This document shows positions 1 to 8,390 of a DNA stretch of 64,000 nucleotides, piece after piece. The position numbers and the translations under genes were made by a program. The DNA comes from Atopobium minutum (lineage in GTDB: Bacteria > Actinomycetota > Coriobacteriia > Coriobacteriales > Atopobiaceae): the NCBI GenBank assembly GCA_900105895.1, contig FNSH01000001.1, positions 496,001 through 560,000 of the forward strand, given 5' to 3'. The notes beneath the pieces are model-generated. The model saw only the letters and a program-made list of their open reading frames with translations. It was not told the DNA's origin and made no database searches. Position 1 is the stretch's first letter; each line of letters begins with the position of its first letter.

Positions 1-780
1 GCGCAAGAACGCTTTGGCCTGATCTGCATGGTCCTTGAGGTAATCATTGTTTGATACAAAAATAGGCGTGTAGTAATCAAACACCTGATCCATGGAGACA
101 AACGAGAAATAATTGACATCGTAATCCTGGATCTGAGCGTTCTGATACGCCCAGCCCTCATACACCCACACGGTATCAAACATGTTTGCTTTAAGACCAG
201 CAACCTCATCGTCCGTCTCGTAGGGAACCATCTTGACCTTGGAGAAGTCTCCACCGTCAGCGGTAACCACCTGCTTAATGGTTGCCTGTTCAACCGGGAT
301 ATTCCAAGTTGCATAGGTATGATTTTCCATACCCTTGGCAGAGGTAATACCATCCTCGGCACGACTCATAATACCCGAGGTATTGTGCTGGATAATAGCC
401 GCAATAGCGGTAAGGGGAAACGGCTCTGCCTGTGAAAGAGAGCTTGCCAGATAATCCTGGTATGAAACTCCCAGTTGAGCTTGGCCAGAACCAACCATAG
501 CCTCACACGAGTTTTCTGCCGGCTGAACAATCTCTACTTCAAGACCTTCATCTGCAAAGAAATTCTTAGACTGCGCCACATAAATACCCGTGTGATTGGT
601 GTTGGGCGTATAATCCAAGCACAGCGTTACCTTGGTAAGCTCTTTGGGCTTATCGGCATTGGTACCAGATTTAGAACTACAGCCAGCAAGACCCATAGCC
701 GCTACAGCAAGTGAGGCACCTGCTGTGGCAATAAAGGACTTACGCGAAATAGTGGTTTTACTCACATCAAACTTGGTCAT
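1..780 (-). CDS. ABC transporter substrate-binding lipoprotein, NMT1/THI5-like (3' part cut by window edge)
   Basis: Binds a thiamine/pyrimidine precursor outside the membrane for the adjacent permease (family role; ligand inferred). The first 260 codons are visible. The N-terminus has an Arg-Lys signal region followed by a lipobox (GLAGC), so it should be a lipid-anchored lipoprotein. The mature part opens with a TLCLDYTPNTNHTGIY segment typical of the NMT1/THI5 fold. The ATG at 780 is preceded by AAAGG and overlaps the 3' end of the permease gene by 14 nt, showing translational coupling. It lies downstream of a TPP riboswitch, which supports thiamine-precursor uptake. The ATPase subunit is expected beyond the left edge. 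Confidence 0.85.
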   Translation of the reverse strand, partial: MTKFDVSKTTISRKSFIATAGASLAVAAMGLAGCSSKSGTNADKPKELTKVTLCLDYTPNTNHTGIYVAQSKNFFADEGLEVEIVQPAENSCEAMVGSGQAQLGVSYQDYLASSLSQAEPFPLTAIAAIIQHNTSGIMSRAEDGITSAKGMENHTYATWNIPVEQATIKQVVTADGGDFSKVKMVPYETDDEVAGLKANMFDTVWVYEGWAYQNAQIQDYDVNYFSFVSMDQVFDYYTPIFVSNNDYLKDHADQAKAFLR

Positions 781-1591
781 GAACAGCACCTTTCTTCTTA
801 GCTGTCTGTTGTTTCCAAGGCATAGCCGCGCGCTCCAGCGCTCGGATTACACCCATAAGTACCAGCGAAATAGCAGAAATAACAAAAATTGCCGCAAACA
901 TACGGTCGTACGAGAATGACTTACGTACTCGCGTCATATACACGCCCAAACCAGAAATACCGCCAAGCCATTCTGCAATAACAGCACCTACAATGGCATA
1001 GGCACCGGCTATAGAAAGCCCCGCAAAAAATTGTTCTGCAGCAGCAGGCAATTTGACATGTATAAAAATTTGCCAGCGGGAAGCATGCATCACGCGCATA
1101 AGATCAATCATATCTGGATCTACAGAACGCAAGCCCGCCAGCAAAGAGACAAGAACAGGGAAAAAAGTAGTAAGCGCTACAAGCACAATTTTTGGTAACA
1201 AGCCATATCCCAGCCACAACACCAAAAGCGGTGCAATAGCAATGGTTGGAATGGTTTGAGAAATGGTCACTAAGGGCTCAAAGGCCAGATAAAAACCCTC
1301 AAAGCGATCCATTAAAATGGCAAAGGCACTACCTATTGCTGTTCCAATAACAAGACCGATAAGCGCCTCTATAAGCGTGGTTTGGGTGTGCATGGCAAGC
1401 AGAGCTGCTTCTTTACCCAATGCTCCCAACACCTGCAGCGGCGTAGGAAGCAAGTAATTTGGTACGAAACCACACACAACAATGAGCTGCCAAATAAGCA
1501 ATACTCCCGCCAAAGACAGCGTTGGGTACAGCGTCTTTTTATACTTTTGCTGCTGCCACCGCCGCTTATGTTGCTTATGCTCGCAAGCCAT
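767..1591 (-). CDS. ABC transporter permease, SsuC/TauC/ThiX type
   Basis: Inner-membrane permease of 274 aa of the binding-protein-dependent transport family. A basic, His/Lys-rich N-terminus is followed by about six hydrophobic segments. The EAA-loop region around residues 150-200 (FPVLVSLLAGLRSVDPDMI and the segment after it) matches the SsuC/TauC/ThiX branch. It is the first gene after a TPP riboswitch and overlaps the binding-protein gene, so thiamine pyrophosphate should repress the operon. The ATG sits 9 nt after GGAAGG, and that sequence is also the 3' arm of the upstream terminator hairpin. Substrate (HMP-like precursor) is inferred from regulation, not from the protein itself. Confidence 0.85.
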   Translation of the reverse strand: MACEHKQHKRRWQQQKYKKTLYPTLSLAGVLLIWQLIVVCGFVPNYLLPTPLQVLGALGKEAALLAMHTQTTLIEALIGLVIGTAIGSAFAILMDRFEGFYLAFEPLVTISQTIPTIAIAPLLVLWLGYGLLPKIVLVALTTFFPVLVSLLAGLRSVDPDMIDLMRVMHASRWQIFIHVKLPAAAEQFFAGLSIAGAYAIVGAVIAEWLGGISGLGVYMTRVRKSFSYDRMFAAIFVISAISLVLMGVIRALERAAMPWKQQTAKKKGAVHDQV

Positions 1592-1593
1592 AT

Positions 1594-1621
1594 AAAAAAT
1601 CCTTCCGCCATGCGAAAGGAT
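1594..1621 (-). terminator. Intrinsic terminator of the TPP riboswitch expression platform
   Basis: On the minus strand a 10-bp stem (ATCCTTTCGC / GCGGAAGGAT, one G-U pair, loop ATG) is followed at once by six T residues and then the permease ATG. The 3' arm contains GGAAGG, the only plausible ribosome-binding site of the permease. The same hairpin can therefore stop transcription and hide the ribosome-binding site. Confidence 0.75.
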
Positions 1622-1632
1622 GCAATAGATTG

Positions 1633-1732
1633 CTCTAGCTGCTTTATCCCTACGCTGGCATTATCCAGATCAGGTTTGAAGGTCAAACGGGTGGACCGTT
1701 CCTCTCAGCCGCGCCATACTCGCAGCTCCCTT
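1633..1732 (-). promoter_or_regulatory. TPP (thi-box) riboswitch
   Basis: The minus strand carries the conserved thi-box elements in order: GGGAGC, then CTGAGAGG (1701-1708), then CCTGATCTGGATAATGCC (1657-1674) and GTAGGGA. Closing helix P1 is AGCTGC paired with GCAGCT. It is followed by a terminator that ends just before the permease start, as expected for an OFF switch responding to thiamine pyrophosphate. Confidence 0.92.
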
Positions 1733-1744
1733 TTTATGTACTTT

Positions 1745-1771
1745 ATTATAGCGCGTTTGTGGGTTTGTAAA
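1745..1771 (-). promoter_or_regulatory. Putative sigma-70-type promoter for the thiamine-precursor importer
   Basis: A perfect TATAAT (-10) lies on the minus strand 12-15 nt upstream of the start of the riboswitch. A TTTACA hexamer sits upstream with a short 15-nt spacer. The position relative to the aptamer is right, but the spacer is suboptimal. Confidence 0.55.
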
Positions 1772-1802
1772 GCAAGGTGAGCAAGGTTTTTAACAGTAGC
1801 GC

Positions 1803-2549
1803 TTACGCTTCCTGGACCTCACCAGAAAGCAGCCGATCTACCATAGTGCTGTTAGCTAAAAGCTCAACAGCATCATCCAGCGGCTCTAACGTGCTTTGCC
1901 CCCAAGCACGCTCTTGTGCGCGAGCAATTGCATGGTCTGCAATGCCAGGATTTTTGGGCAGCAAGGGTCCATGAATATACGTACCAATAACGTTTTTATA
2001 CAGCGCGCCTTCGTACCCTGTAATCCCATCATTGCCGTGCCCATACAAGACTTTGCCAAACGGCGTAACATCTGCACCAAGATGCGTACGACCAGCATGG
2101 TTTTCATATCCCACAACCTTATGCGTACATAGAGAGCTTTCCACCACAATATTGCCAATCAGGCGCGGGTCCCCATGGTCTGTATACAAATCCACAAGAG
2201 ACAAACCTTGGACCTTCTCGTCCCCCATAAGATAGCTATGGCCTAAAAGTTGATATCCGCCGCATACCGCCATAAGCACGCCGCCGTCTTCTACAAACGA
2301 GCGCAGCTCACTACCAACAGCCAGGAGCTTATCGCACACAATTTTTTGCTCGCGATCCGACCCACCGCCGATAAAAGCAATGTCTACATCGGCAAAAGAC
2401 GGTGTGTCCCCCAGATGCACCTCGCGCATGTGCACCTGAATACCGCGCCATTCCATACGCTTTTTAAGGCACAGCATGTTGCCAGAATCACCGTAAAGGT
2501 TAAGTAGTTCGGGAAAGAGGTGTGCAACAACAAGTGGTTTGGAACTCAT
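1803..2549 (-). CDS. gatD: Lipid II isoglutaminyl synthase glutaminase subunit GatD
   Basis: Glutamine amidotransferase subunit (248 aa, CobB/CobQ-like class I GATase fold). It hydrolyses glutamine and feeds ammonia to MurT for amidation of the D-Glu of lipid II on the cytoplasmic face. The nucleophile motif MAVCGGYQLLGHSY is present around residues 90-105 and the His region GTYIHGPLLPKNP is near 190. The ATG at 2549 overlaps the murT stop by 4 nt (ATGA), so upstream in-frame residues inside murT are not used. The murT-gatD order is the usual one. The C-terminus extends a little past the GATase core, as in other actinobacterial GatD proteins. Confidence 0.93.
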   Translation of the reverse strand: MSSKPLVVAHLFPELLNLYGDSGNMLCLKKRMEWRGIQVHMREVHLGDTPSFADVDIAFIGGGSDREQKIVCDKLLAVGSELRSFVEDGGVLMAVCGGYQLLGHSYLMGDEKVQGLSLVDLYTDHGDPRLIGNIVVESSLCTHKVVGYENHAGRTHLGADVTPFGKVLYGHGNDGITGYEGALYKNVIGTYIHGPLLPKNPGIADHAIARAQERAWGQSTLEPLDDAVELLANSTMVDRLLSGEVQEA

Positions 2550-3892
2550 ATGCGCTCCCCCATCTTCTCCAGCTCGGCTTTTGCAGGCCACAATGCAGAG
2601 TAGTTAGTGAGTACATACGCAGGCTGTTGGGGATTACTTGAGGCAATCTCACTCATAAAATCTTGCACGTTTTCGGTCAAATGAGCCTGAATACCTGCGT
2701 ATTTAAGCCTTAGCTGAACATCATGAGCGCGCAAGCCACTGCAGTAAAGTGTGGCGCAGTTTGCTTGTGCAAGACGCTCAAAATCCACGTCCCAAATCCA
2801 AGAAATATCTTTGCCATCGTTAAAGTTATCATTGATGGCGATAAACACATGCTTAGCGCGTTCATCTGCTGCCAGCAGAGAAAGATTCTGATTAAAGCCC
2901 GTAGGATTCTTAGCTAAGTTAAGCGTCACTTTCCTGCCGTCAACCATAAAGCGTTGCAAGCGCCCATTTTGCGGATGATAGCCATCAAGCACCTTTTGAA
3001 ACGTTGCTGCATCTACCCCAGCAAAGCTTGCGGCCGCATAGGCAGCAAGAAGGTTATATACCATGTAAACGCCACCAAAATTGGCATGCACCTCATGCGA
3101 GACGCCTGTAGCTGTAGTAACGGTAAAACGTATTCCTTCTCGGCCTGCATGAACCTTGGTTGCCACAAAATCCAGTTGAGGGCGTGCAAAATCCCCTTTG
3201 GGACATGCAAAGTTACCCAGCTGTGCATAGCTGCGATACGAATACTGTAGCTCCTCACCGCATACCTGACAAAACTTAGCCTCGGGCACCCGATCCTGCG
3301 GTAGATGAAGATCCTCTCCAATACCAAAACTCACAACCTTGATCCCCTGTTGTTGTGCACGCAGGGCAACACCCATACTCAAAGGATCATCACCACAAAC
3401 AATAAGCGTGGTATGAGGAGAAGAGACAAGTGCTTGTACCAGCACCTCTTGAATATGATCGATCTCTCCCGCCCGATCCAGCTGATCACGAAACAGGTTG
3501 AGAAGCACCAAATATGCAGGTTGTAGCTGTGGCAAAATATGTATTGTGGACAGTTCATCTGCCTCTAACACAGCCCAATGGGCTGCTGCTGTTGGTAACA
3601 ATGCTGCAGCAACCCCGGCGGCCATATTGGCGCCAGCACGGTTACACAGCACCTGTTTACCGGACGCCTCTATGGCAGCTGCCACAATATTATTGCTTGT
3701 AGTTTTACCATTAGTGCCGCATACCACAATTGAGCCTTCAGAAAGCTTAGTGGACAGACCTGCAATAACCTGCGGATCGAGGCTCAGCGATACCCTACCG
3801 GGCAGCTGGGAAGCATTGCTGTGGGCTATGCTCCGTAAGCCCCACGACACAAGCCTTCCTGCTGTAGCGGCAGCTTTGGTGCGGATATTCAT
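2546..3892 (-). CDS. murT: Lipid II isoglutaminyl synthase Mur-ligase subunit MurT
   Basis: ATP-dependent Mur-ligase-like subunit (448 aa) that amidates D-glutamate in lipid II using ammonia from GatD. The P-loop is VCGTNGKTTSNN, near residues 56-67. The Mur ligase central domain contains an inserted zinc-ribbon-like segment with CQVC followed about 18 residues later by ACPKGDF. The usual fourth Cys of the ribbon is absent here (CPKG where CxxC is expected). The DUF1727 C-terminal domain follows. ATG 3892 was preferred over the TTG at 3901 because GAAAG lies 9 nt upstream. It follows the asp23 gene by about 50 nt on the same strand with no terminator visible. Confidence 0.93.
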   Translation of the reverse strand: MNIRTKAAATAGRLVSWGLRSIAHSNASQLPGRVSLSLDPQVIAGLSTKLSEGSIVVCGTNGKTTSNNIVAAAIEASGKQVLCNRAGANMAAGVAAALLPTAAAHWAVLEADELSTIHILPQLQPAYLVLLNLFRDQLDRAGEIDHIQEVLVQALVSSPHTTLIVCGDDPLSMGVALRAQQQGIKVVSFGIGEDLHLPQDRVPEAKFCQVCGEELQYSYRSYAQLGNFACPKGDFARPQLDFVATKVHAGREGIRFTVTTATGVSHEVHANFGGVYMVYNLLAAYAAASFAGVDAATFQKVLDGYHPQNGRLQRFMVDGRKVTLNLAKNPTGFNQNLSLLAADERAKHVFIAINDNFNDGKDISWIWDVDFERLAQANCATLYCSGLRAHDVQLRLKYAGIQAHLTENVQDFMSEIASSNPQQPAYVLTNYSALWPAKAELEKMGERI

Positions 3893-3941
3893 ACAGTACA
3901 ACTTTCGTTATAGCGTGCGTTTGGCATAGCTTGAGGGGTTC

Positions 3942-4520
3942 CTAGTCTTGGGGTTTCTCGCCAGACTCGGAGGCGGCGGCGGCAAGCTTCGCGGCATCCT
4001 CGCGCTTATCGGCCTCAAACTCATCTGCCGTCAGAACGTCTTCTATGCGCAGATTAACGCCAGCAACCTCAAGGCCTGTCATACCAGTTATTTGCTTAAC
4101 CACAACCTTTTTGACGTCCTCAAACACCTGAGGAGCATATACGCCATACTCTATGAGTACCGCAATGTTTACGCGCACCGCGTTGTCCGGTGTAACCTCT
4201 ACCGTAACGCCGCGCGTAGGACTGACAGCACCAAAGGTTTCATATACGCGATTAACCCAGCCGCCGCGCATGCCCAAAACACCATCCACATCGCGCACGG
4301 CAAGCGCCACGATCTTCTCGATAACCCCATTGGAGAAGGTAAGGGAATCCTCACTGTCTAGATCCTCGTCAAAGGGCTCAGGCTCTGTGCCAGGAGCGTC
4401 TTCTGGGGCGGCATCCTCAGATGCAACAGAAATGGATGTACCGTACTCTTCTGCCTCAGAGGTGGTAGAGGCCGGAGCTGCCTTAGCTTCGAGCTTGTCA
4501 TTGTTTTGAGTAGTGGTCAT
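3942..4520 (-). CDS. Asp23/Gls24 family envelope stress response protein
   Basis: Cytoplasmic protein (192 aa) of the Asp23/Gls24 (DUF322) family, held at the membrane by AmaP in other bacteria. The first 60 residues are an acidic low-complexity tail. The conserved domain starts at about residue 62 (TFSNGVIEKIVALAVRDVDGV) and includes the GVTVEVTPDNAVRVNIAV strands and the VKQITGMTGLEVAGVNLRIEDV helix-strand unit. The C-terminus is again Ala/Glu-rich. It lies third in amaP-DUF2273-asp23, and murT-gatD follow, so it probably belongs to a five-gene cell-envelope operon. The exact biochemical role is unknown for the family. Confidence 0.9.
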   Translation of the reverse strand: MTTTQNNDKLEAKAAPASTTSEAEEYGTSISVASEDAAPEDAPGTEPEPFDEDLDSEDSLTFSNGVIEKIVALAVRDVDGVLGMRGGWVNRVYETFGAVSPTRGVTVEVTPDNAVRVNIAVLIEYGVYAPQVFEDVKKVVVKQITGMTGLEVAGVNLRIEDVLTADEFEADKREDAAKLAAAASESGEKPQD

Positions 4521-4535
4521 ATACCTGCTGCCTTT

Positions 4536-4931
4536 CTAGCGATGATTACGAGAAGAAAAGAGATCTTTGAGGGTTCTTTTTACCGTGTTAATGATGGTTG
4601 AATTGCCGTCCAAACTTTGTCCAAACGCGTAACCTGACACAACAAAGATGATGAGCAAAAGCGAACGCCAAAAGCCAATCACAATAAACGCAAGGGCAGC
4701 TACCAAACCAAGGCAGGCGAACAAAATAGCATTGCTTTTACCAGGAAAAGTTTTGCCCAGCCACGTTGTTGCCTTACGTGCCGCATCTTGAGCAGCATCC
4801 TTGACACCTGGCTGTGCCTGATTTGCCGTGGAGGTATCCGCAGAGCTCTGAGTGGCATGAGCACTGGAATTTGTATCGATCTGTGGATTAGTCGCTTTGT
4901 GCGACTGTGAGTCATTGTGTTGCGTTGCCAT
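4536..4931 (-). CDS. DUF2273 small membrane protein of the Asp23/AmaP operon
   Basis: Small membrane protein of 131 aa. The first 60 residues are Gln/Ser/Thr/Ala-rich and probably disordered. Two adjacent hydrophobic segments follow (AILFACLGLVAALAFIVIGF, then LLLIIFVVSGYAFGQ), and the C-terminus is basic, all typical of DUF2273. Its ATG overlaps the amaP stop by one nucleotide (TAATG) and asp23 begins 15 nt downstream, giving tight coupling. Likely helps anchor or organise the Asp23 layer; this is inferred from conserved gene order. Confidence 0.85.
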   Translation of the reverse strand: MATQHNDSQSHKATNPQIDTNSSAHATQSSADTSTANQAQPGVKDAAQDAARKATTWLGKTFPGKSNAILFACLGLVAALAFIVIGFWRSLLLIIFVVSGYAFGQSLDGNSTIINTVKRTLKDLFSSRNHR

Positions 4932-5662
4932 TAGTTGCCCTCCTCAGTCGTTGTGGTGCCGGACCCCTGTGCTGTAGACGTAGGGATATACACGATTTGA
5001 TCATAGCTGGAACGACGCGATGCCTTGCTTGCAGTGGAACTATCCAGCGTGGCATCAAAATCGTCTGGGTTATCAAGATCCGCGGCAGCAGCAGCATCTG
5101 TGTCCTTCTCGGCCTGTTTCTGGTTGTCCTTCTCGACAAGAACCGTAGCTTGTTTGGCGTCAATATAGCTTAGGTGCACGCTTCCTAGCTGCTCTTTTCC
5201 GCACAACAGCGCAAGATTGGTAGTAAGCTGCTCCATGAGCTCGGGGCCACGCGTCACAATATCCATAGAGGCAAACGGCTCAACCTTTACAAACACGTCT
5301 ACCTTGTTATTGCGGTTGATCTGCACATAGACATCACGCGCCTGTGCGTCTCCTGCCGCCATCACAATATGAGCCGCCTGAGATGCAATGGCCTCCCGAG
5401 AAACCGTAATGTCACCCTCATCAGTCTGAGCAACAAGCAACGTGGTGGTTGCACGACCGGTACACGCAACAATAAAGCTAACTAACAGCCCAATTATCGT
5501 AAGCGTTGCAAGTACCAAAAGTGCATATACATACTCAGGAATGAGCACCAGTGCACGCATTTGCTCTGCCCACGGACTTGCATGGGTAAGTGCAGCAAGC
5601 GCAAACAGCAAAAGACCAGCTAGCGAGTATACAAAGAGACAAAATCTTTTAAATGAGCTCAT
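4931..5662 (-). CDS. amaP: Alkaline shock response membrane anchor protein AmaP
   Basis: Membrane anchor of 243 aa for Asp23-type proteins. Two transmembrane helices lie at about residues 7-27 and 45-68 and are followed by a cytoplasmic domain that itself resembles the Asp23 fold (GDITVSREAIASQAAHIV, then DVYVQINRNNKVDVFVKVEP). The C-terminus is Asp/Ser-rich and probably flexible. The ATG at 5662 was chosen because AAGGGAG sits 5 nt upstream; a GTG two codons earlier would overlap that site. First gene of the operon: the upstream non-coding stretch holds a hairpin and a cluster of ACGATAT repeats. Confidence 0.85.
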   Translation of the reverse strand: MSSFKRFCLFVYSLAGLLLFALAALTHASPWAEQMRALVLIPEYVYALLVLATLTIIGLLVSFIVACTGRATTTLLVAQTDEGDITVSREAIASQAAHIVMAAGDAQARDVYVQINRNNKVDVFVKVEPFASMDIVTRGPELMEQLTTNLALLCGKEQLGSVHLSYIDAKQATVLVEKDNQKQAEKDTDAAAAADLDNPDDFDATLDSSTASKASRRSSYDQIVYIPTSTAQGSGTTTTEEGN

Positions 5663-5686
5663 TACCACTCCCTTCGGATTTTATAT

Positions 5687-5704
5687 CTAAAGGATACCCT
5701 TTAG
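5687..5704. repeat. Inverted repeat in the amaP leader
   Basis: Seven-bp perfect inverted repeat CTAAAGG-ATAC-CCTTTAG, about 25 nt upstream of the amaP start and just ahead of its ribosome-binding site. It could be a leader hairpin or an operator for a stress regulator; function is not shown by the sequence. Confidence 0.4.
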
Positions 5705-5728
5705 CTTGGACATTACTAAGCCGTGTGC

Positions 5729-5770
5729 ACGATATGTACACGATATACGTGCGATATATACGAGATATAC
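5729..5770. repeat. Tandem ACGATAT-type repeats upstream of amaP
   Basis: Four degenerate copies of a roughly 11-bp unit (ACGATATGTAC, ACGATATACGTG, CGATATATACG, AGATATAC) lie between the yebC terminator and the amaP leader hairpin. This is the only space available for the amaP promoter, so the repeats may be regulator binding sites. Confidence 0.4.
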
Positions 5771-5815
5771 AAAAACGCCTCGGTCAATGGTTGTTGCCAA
5801 CCTGCGACCGAGGCG
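5771..5815 (-). terminator. Intrinsic terminator after yebC
   Basis: On the minus strand a perfect 10-bp stem CGCCTCGGTC/GACCGAGGCG encloses a 20-nt loop that contains its own small stem (GGTTG/CAACC), and is followed by five T residues. It lies about 20 nt after the yebC stop codon. Confidence 0.85.
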
Positions 5816-5836
5816 CATACGTCATAGCTTGGTTAC

Positions 5837-6637
5837 TTATTCTTCCTCAGCAAGAGCCTCTGCAATTTCATCTGTGATATTCATGGTGCTGTACACGTTT
5901 TGTACGTCATCCAGCTCTTCAAGACGATCAATCAGGCGCTGAACCTTCTTTGCGTCAGACACAGAAACATCGGTTGGTGTGGTGGGAACCATGGTAAGCT
6001 CGCTACCCTTTACCTCAATGCCTTGAGCCTCAAGAGCCTTCTGGACGTCCTGCATCTTGTCATAGGCAGTGTACACAATCCACTGCTCGCCAGCGTCCTC
6101 GTAGTCATCTCCCTCAGCCTCGGCAACCGCCATCATGAACTCGTCCTCGTCCACGGCGTTTTCCTTATTGGGAACCTTTTTGTCCTCGCTCACAATGATC
6201 TTATCGACAGCGATAGAACCTTTGCGCTCAAACTGGAATGCAACAGAGCCGGTGGTGCCCAAATTGCCGCCAGAGTGGCTAAACGAGGAGCGAACATCTG
6301 CAGCTGTACGGTTACGATTATCCGTAAGGCACTCTACATATACTGCTACGCCCGCAGGACCATAGCCTTCATAGGAGATATTTTCATATACCGCAGCGTC
6401 TGCACCAGAGCCAAAGGCCTTATCGATAGCTGCCTTAATCTTAGCGTTTGGCATGGAAACCATGCGGGCACGCGCTACTGCAGCAGCAAGCGTAGCGTTA
6501 TTATCCGGGTTGGGATCGCCACCGAGCTTAGCTGCAACGGTAATGTTACGGGAAAGCTTAGAGAAGAGCGAGGAACGTTTTGCGTCAATCGCAGCCTTCT
6601 TATGCTTTGTGGTAGCCCACTTAGAGTGTCCGGACAT
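5837..6637 (-). CDS. yebC: YebC/PmpR family protein (transcription regulator or translation factor)
   Basis: Cytoplasmic YebC-family protein of 266 aa. The N-terminal signature MSGHSKWATTKHKKAAIDAKR is complete, followed by the FSKLSRNI helix and the conserved YEGYGPAGVAVYVECLTDNRNRT stretch (about 100-125) and GGNLGTTGSVAFQFERKG. Members act as DNA-binding regulators or, in recent work, as factors that relieve ribosome stalling. It is slightly longer than usual because of an acidic insert near residue 165 (NKENAVDEDEF). The ATG at 6637 has AAGGAG 7 nt upstream, so in-frame codons further upstream were rejected. Monocistronic, with its own terminator. Confidence 0.93.
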   Translation of the reverse strand: MSGHSKWATTKHKKAAIDAKRSSLFSKLSRNITVAAKLGGDPNPDNNATLAAAVARARMVSMPNAKIKAAIDKAFGSGADAAVYENISYEGYGPAGVAVYVECLTDNRNRTAADVRSSFSHSGGNLGTTGSVAFQFERKGSIAVDKIIVSEDKKVPNKENAVDEDEFMMAVAEAEGDDYEDAGEQWIVYTAYDKMQDVQKALEAQGIEVKGSELTMVPTTPTDVSVSDAKKVQRLIDRLEELDDVQNVYSTMNITDEIAEALAEEE

Positions 6638-6877
6638 GCATGTCTCCTTACAATCAAACGAGTTTGCCTCTGTATACGACAAACCACCATACGCATGAGC
6701 ATAAAACTTACTAATACGAAACTCATTAACCTTGTACATATTACTCTTGTTAAGGTCTGACGAGAAGTGCGGTTACTTATGTGCGAATAACCTACATCCT
6801 CCACGCGTCACACCTACAAAAGCGCATATGCACTAAACTAGGTACACCGTATACAAAAGGTTGAAAGTGGTCGCTGT

Positions 6878-8326
6878 ATGACGATTAACCTACTTACTCT
6901 CTTTTTTATTTTATCAGGAGTGCTCCTTTCCTCATTTGTGGCAAGCCTTATCCCTGGTAGGCCAATCCCTGAGGTAGTCTTTTTTGTCTTTTTTGGTACC
7001 CTGTTTGGTCCGTATGGTCTGCAATTTATTCAAAATACCAGCGCTATTTCTTTGTTGTCTCGCCTTGGCTTGGGTTTTTTGTTTCTTATGGCTGGCTACG
7101 AGCTCAACCCGCAAGAACTTATTGGAAAACGTGGACGGCATGCAGCGCTTAGCTGGGCAGTTTCTCTTGGGGGTGCACTTATCGTCATCCCCTTGCTTAA
7201 CTTAGGACTTTCCAAAACCGGTACCATAGCATTTGCTATTGCCCTTACTACCACGGCATACGGCACCCTCATACCCATTATCAATGAGCGTGGCATTGCC
7301 CAAACCAGCGTTGGTAAGGTCATAAAATCGTATGGCGCTATGGGTGAGCTGCTACCCGTTGTGATGATGACGCTTGCCCTTACTCCCAACCGCAGTCTGC
7401 TGCTCAACGTTGTAGTACTTATCCTCTTTACCGTGATATGTATTGTTATCACAGCCCAAGCAGACCGTGCTCGCCGCATAGGCAGCGCACTTTCTCGTTT
7501 CTTGCATGAAAACTCTGAAGCAGCTTCCCAACCTACCGTTCGTGCCATTGTGTTACTCATGGTAAGTCTTTTGTTGCTATCCCAATTCTTTGCACTCGAT
7601 GCAGTTTTGGGAGCGTTTGCAGCTGGTTTTATTTTGCGCGGCATTGTTCCCGAAGATCACTCCATTACCACCCGCATTCAAACCATTGGCAACGGATTTT
7701 TTGTACCAATCTTCTTTGTCATTTCTGGCATTACCATTAACCCGGCTGCTATCATGAACAACCCGCAGCTCTTGTTCTTGTATATGTTTTTGCTGCTTAT
7801 GGTGCGTGGACTGGTAATGGGCATCTCACTTACCCTCTTTCCAGAAACACGCGCGCTCTCTATTGGAGAGAAGTTCTCGGCATCGCTGTATTGCACCATG
7901 GCGCTTCCGCTTATCGTGGCACTCACCGAGTCCGCCGTCTCTTCAAACGCCATGACAGAAAGTATGGCTTCTGTACTAGTAGCTGCTGGTGCCCTTACCG
8001 TTTTAGTTATTCCACTCATTACTTCTGTTACCACAACCGTATTGGCCGCCAAGCCCATAGCGTCCATTCAAAAGGTTATCGAGCACCCCAGTGAGGCAGC
8101 ACAGGTTTTGCACGAGCGCCAGGCTGCCATACGGGTGGAGCGCCGTCACTTTATGGAGGAGCGCTTGCGTGAGAAGCGCCGAGGGAGGCGTTTCTCGTCC
8201 ACCGAATACTTGGCCCTTCCTCATCATATGGCTCTTCCCGACAAACAAGGCAGGATATCCCAACCGTTTACCCCAAAGCCCAAAACGCCGGGCGAAATTC
8301 ACAATGATGAAGAGGAACAAAGCTAG
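6878..8326 (+). CDS. CPA2-family cation/proton antiporter (KefB/GerN-like)
   Basis: Polytopic membrane antiporter of 482 aa with about 12 hydrophobic segments spanning residues 1-390 (Na_H_Exchanger domain). It exchanges Na+ or K+ for protons (family role). Recognisable elements are the early PEVVFFVFFGTLFGPYGL region, the LGLGFLFLMAGYELNP segment and the LLSQFFALDAVLGAFAAGFIL segment. After the last helix there is a 90-residue basic cytoplasmic tail without a recognisable TrkA-N or TrkA-C domain, so it is a short, KTN-less form. Divergent from yebC. The ion cannot be told from sequence. Confidence 0.85.
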   Translation: MTINLLTLFFILSGVLLSSFVASLIPGRPIPEVVFFVFFGTLFGPYGLQFIQNTSAISLLSRLGLGFLFLMAGYELNPQELIGKRGRHAALSWAVSLGGALIVIPLLNLGLSKTGTIAFAIALTTTAYGTLIPIINERGIAQTSVGKVIKSYGAMGELLPVVMMTLALTPNRSLLLNVVVLILFTVICIVITAQADRARRIGSALSRFLHENSEAASQPTVRAIVLLMVSLLLLSQFFALDAVLGAFAAGFILRGIVPEDHSITTRIQTIGNGFFVPIFFVISGITINPAAIMNNPQLLFLYMFLLLMVRGLVMGISLTLFPETRALSIGEKFSASLYCTMALPLIVALTESAVSSNAMTESMASVLVAAGALTVLVIPLITSVTTTVLAAKPIASIQKVIEHPSEAAQVLHERQAAIRVERRHFMEERLREKRRGRRFSSTEYLALPHHMALPDKQGRISQPFTPKPKTPGEIHNDEEEQS

Positions 8327-8390
8327 CGGCTTTCATCAGTTATGCGGATAATACGAGTAGCAGCAGTACCTACCCAACCAAGGAGACATC

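Noticed and set aside
5729..5770. CRISPR-like repeat array
   Set aside because: Units are about 11 bp, degenerate and without spacers; no cas genes are present anywhere in the window.
5900..6760. Long plus-strand open frame opposite yebC (286 codons)
   Set aside because: It is the complement of a clear YebC gene, has no ribosome-binding site and no recognisable protein pattern.
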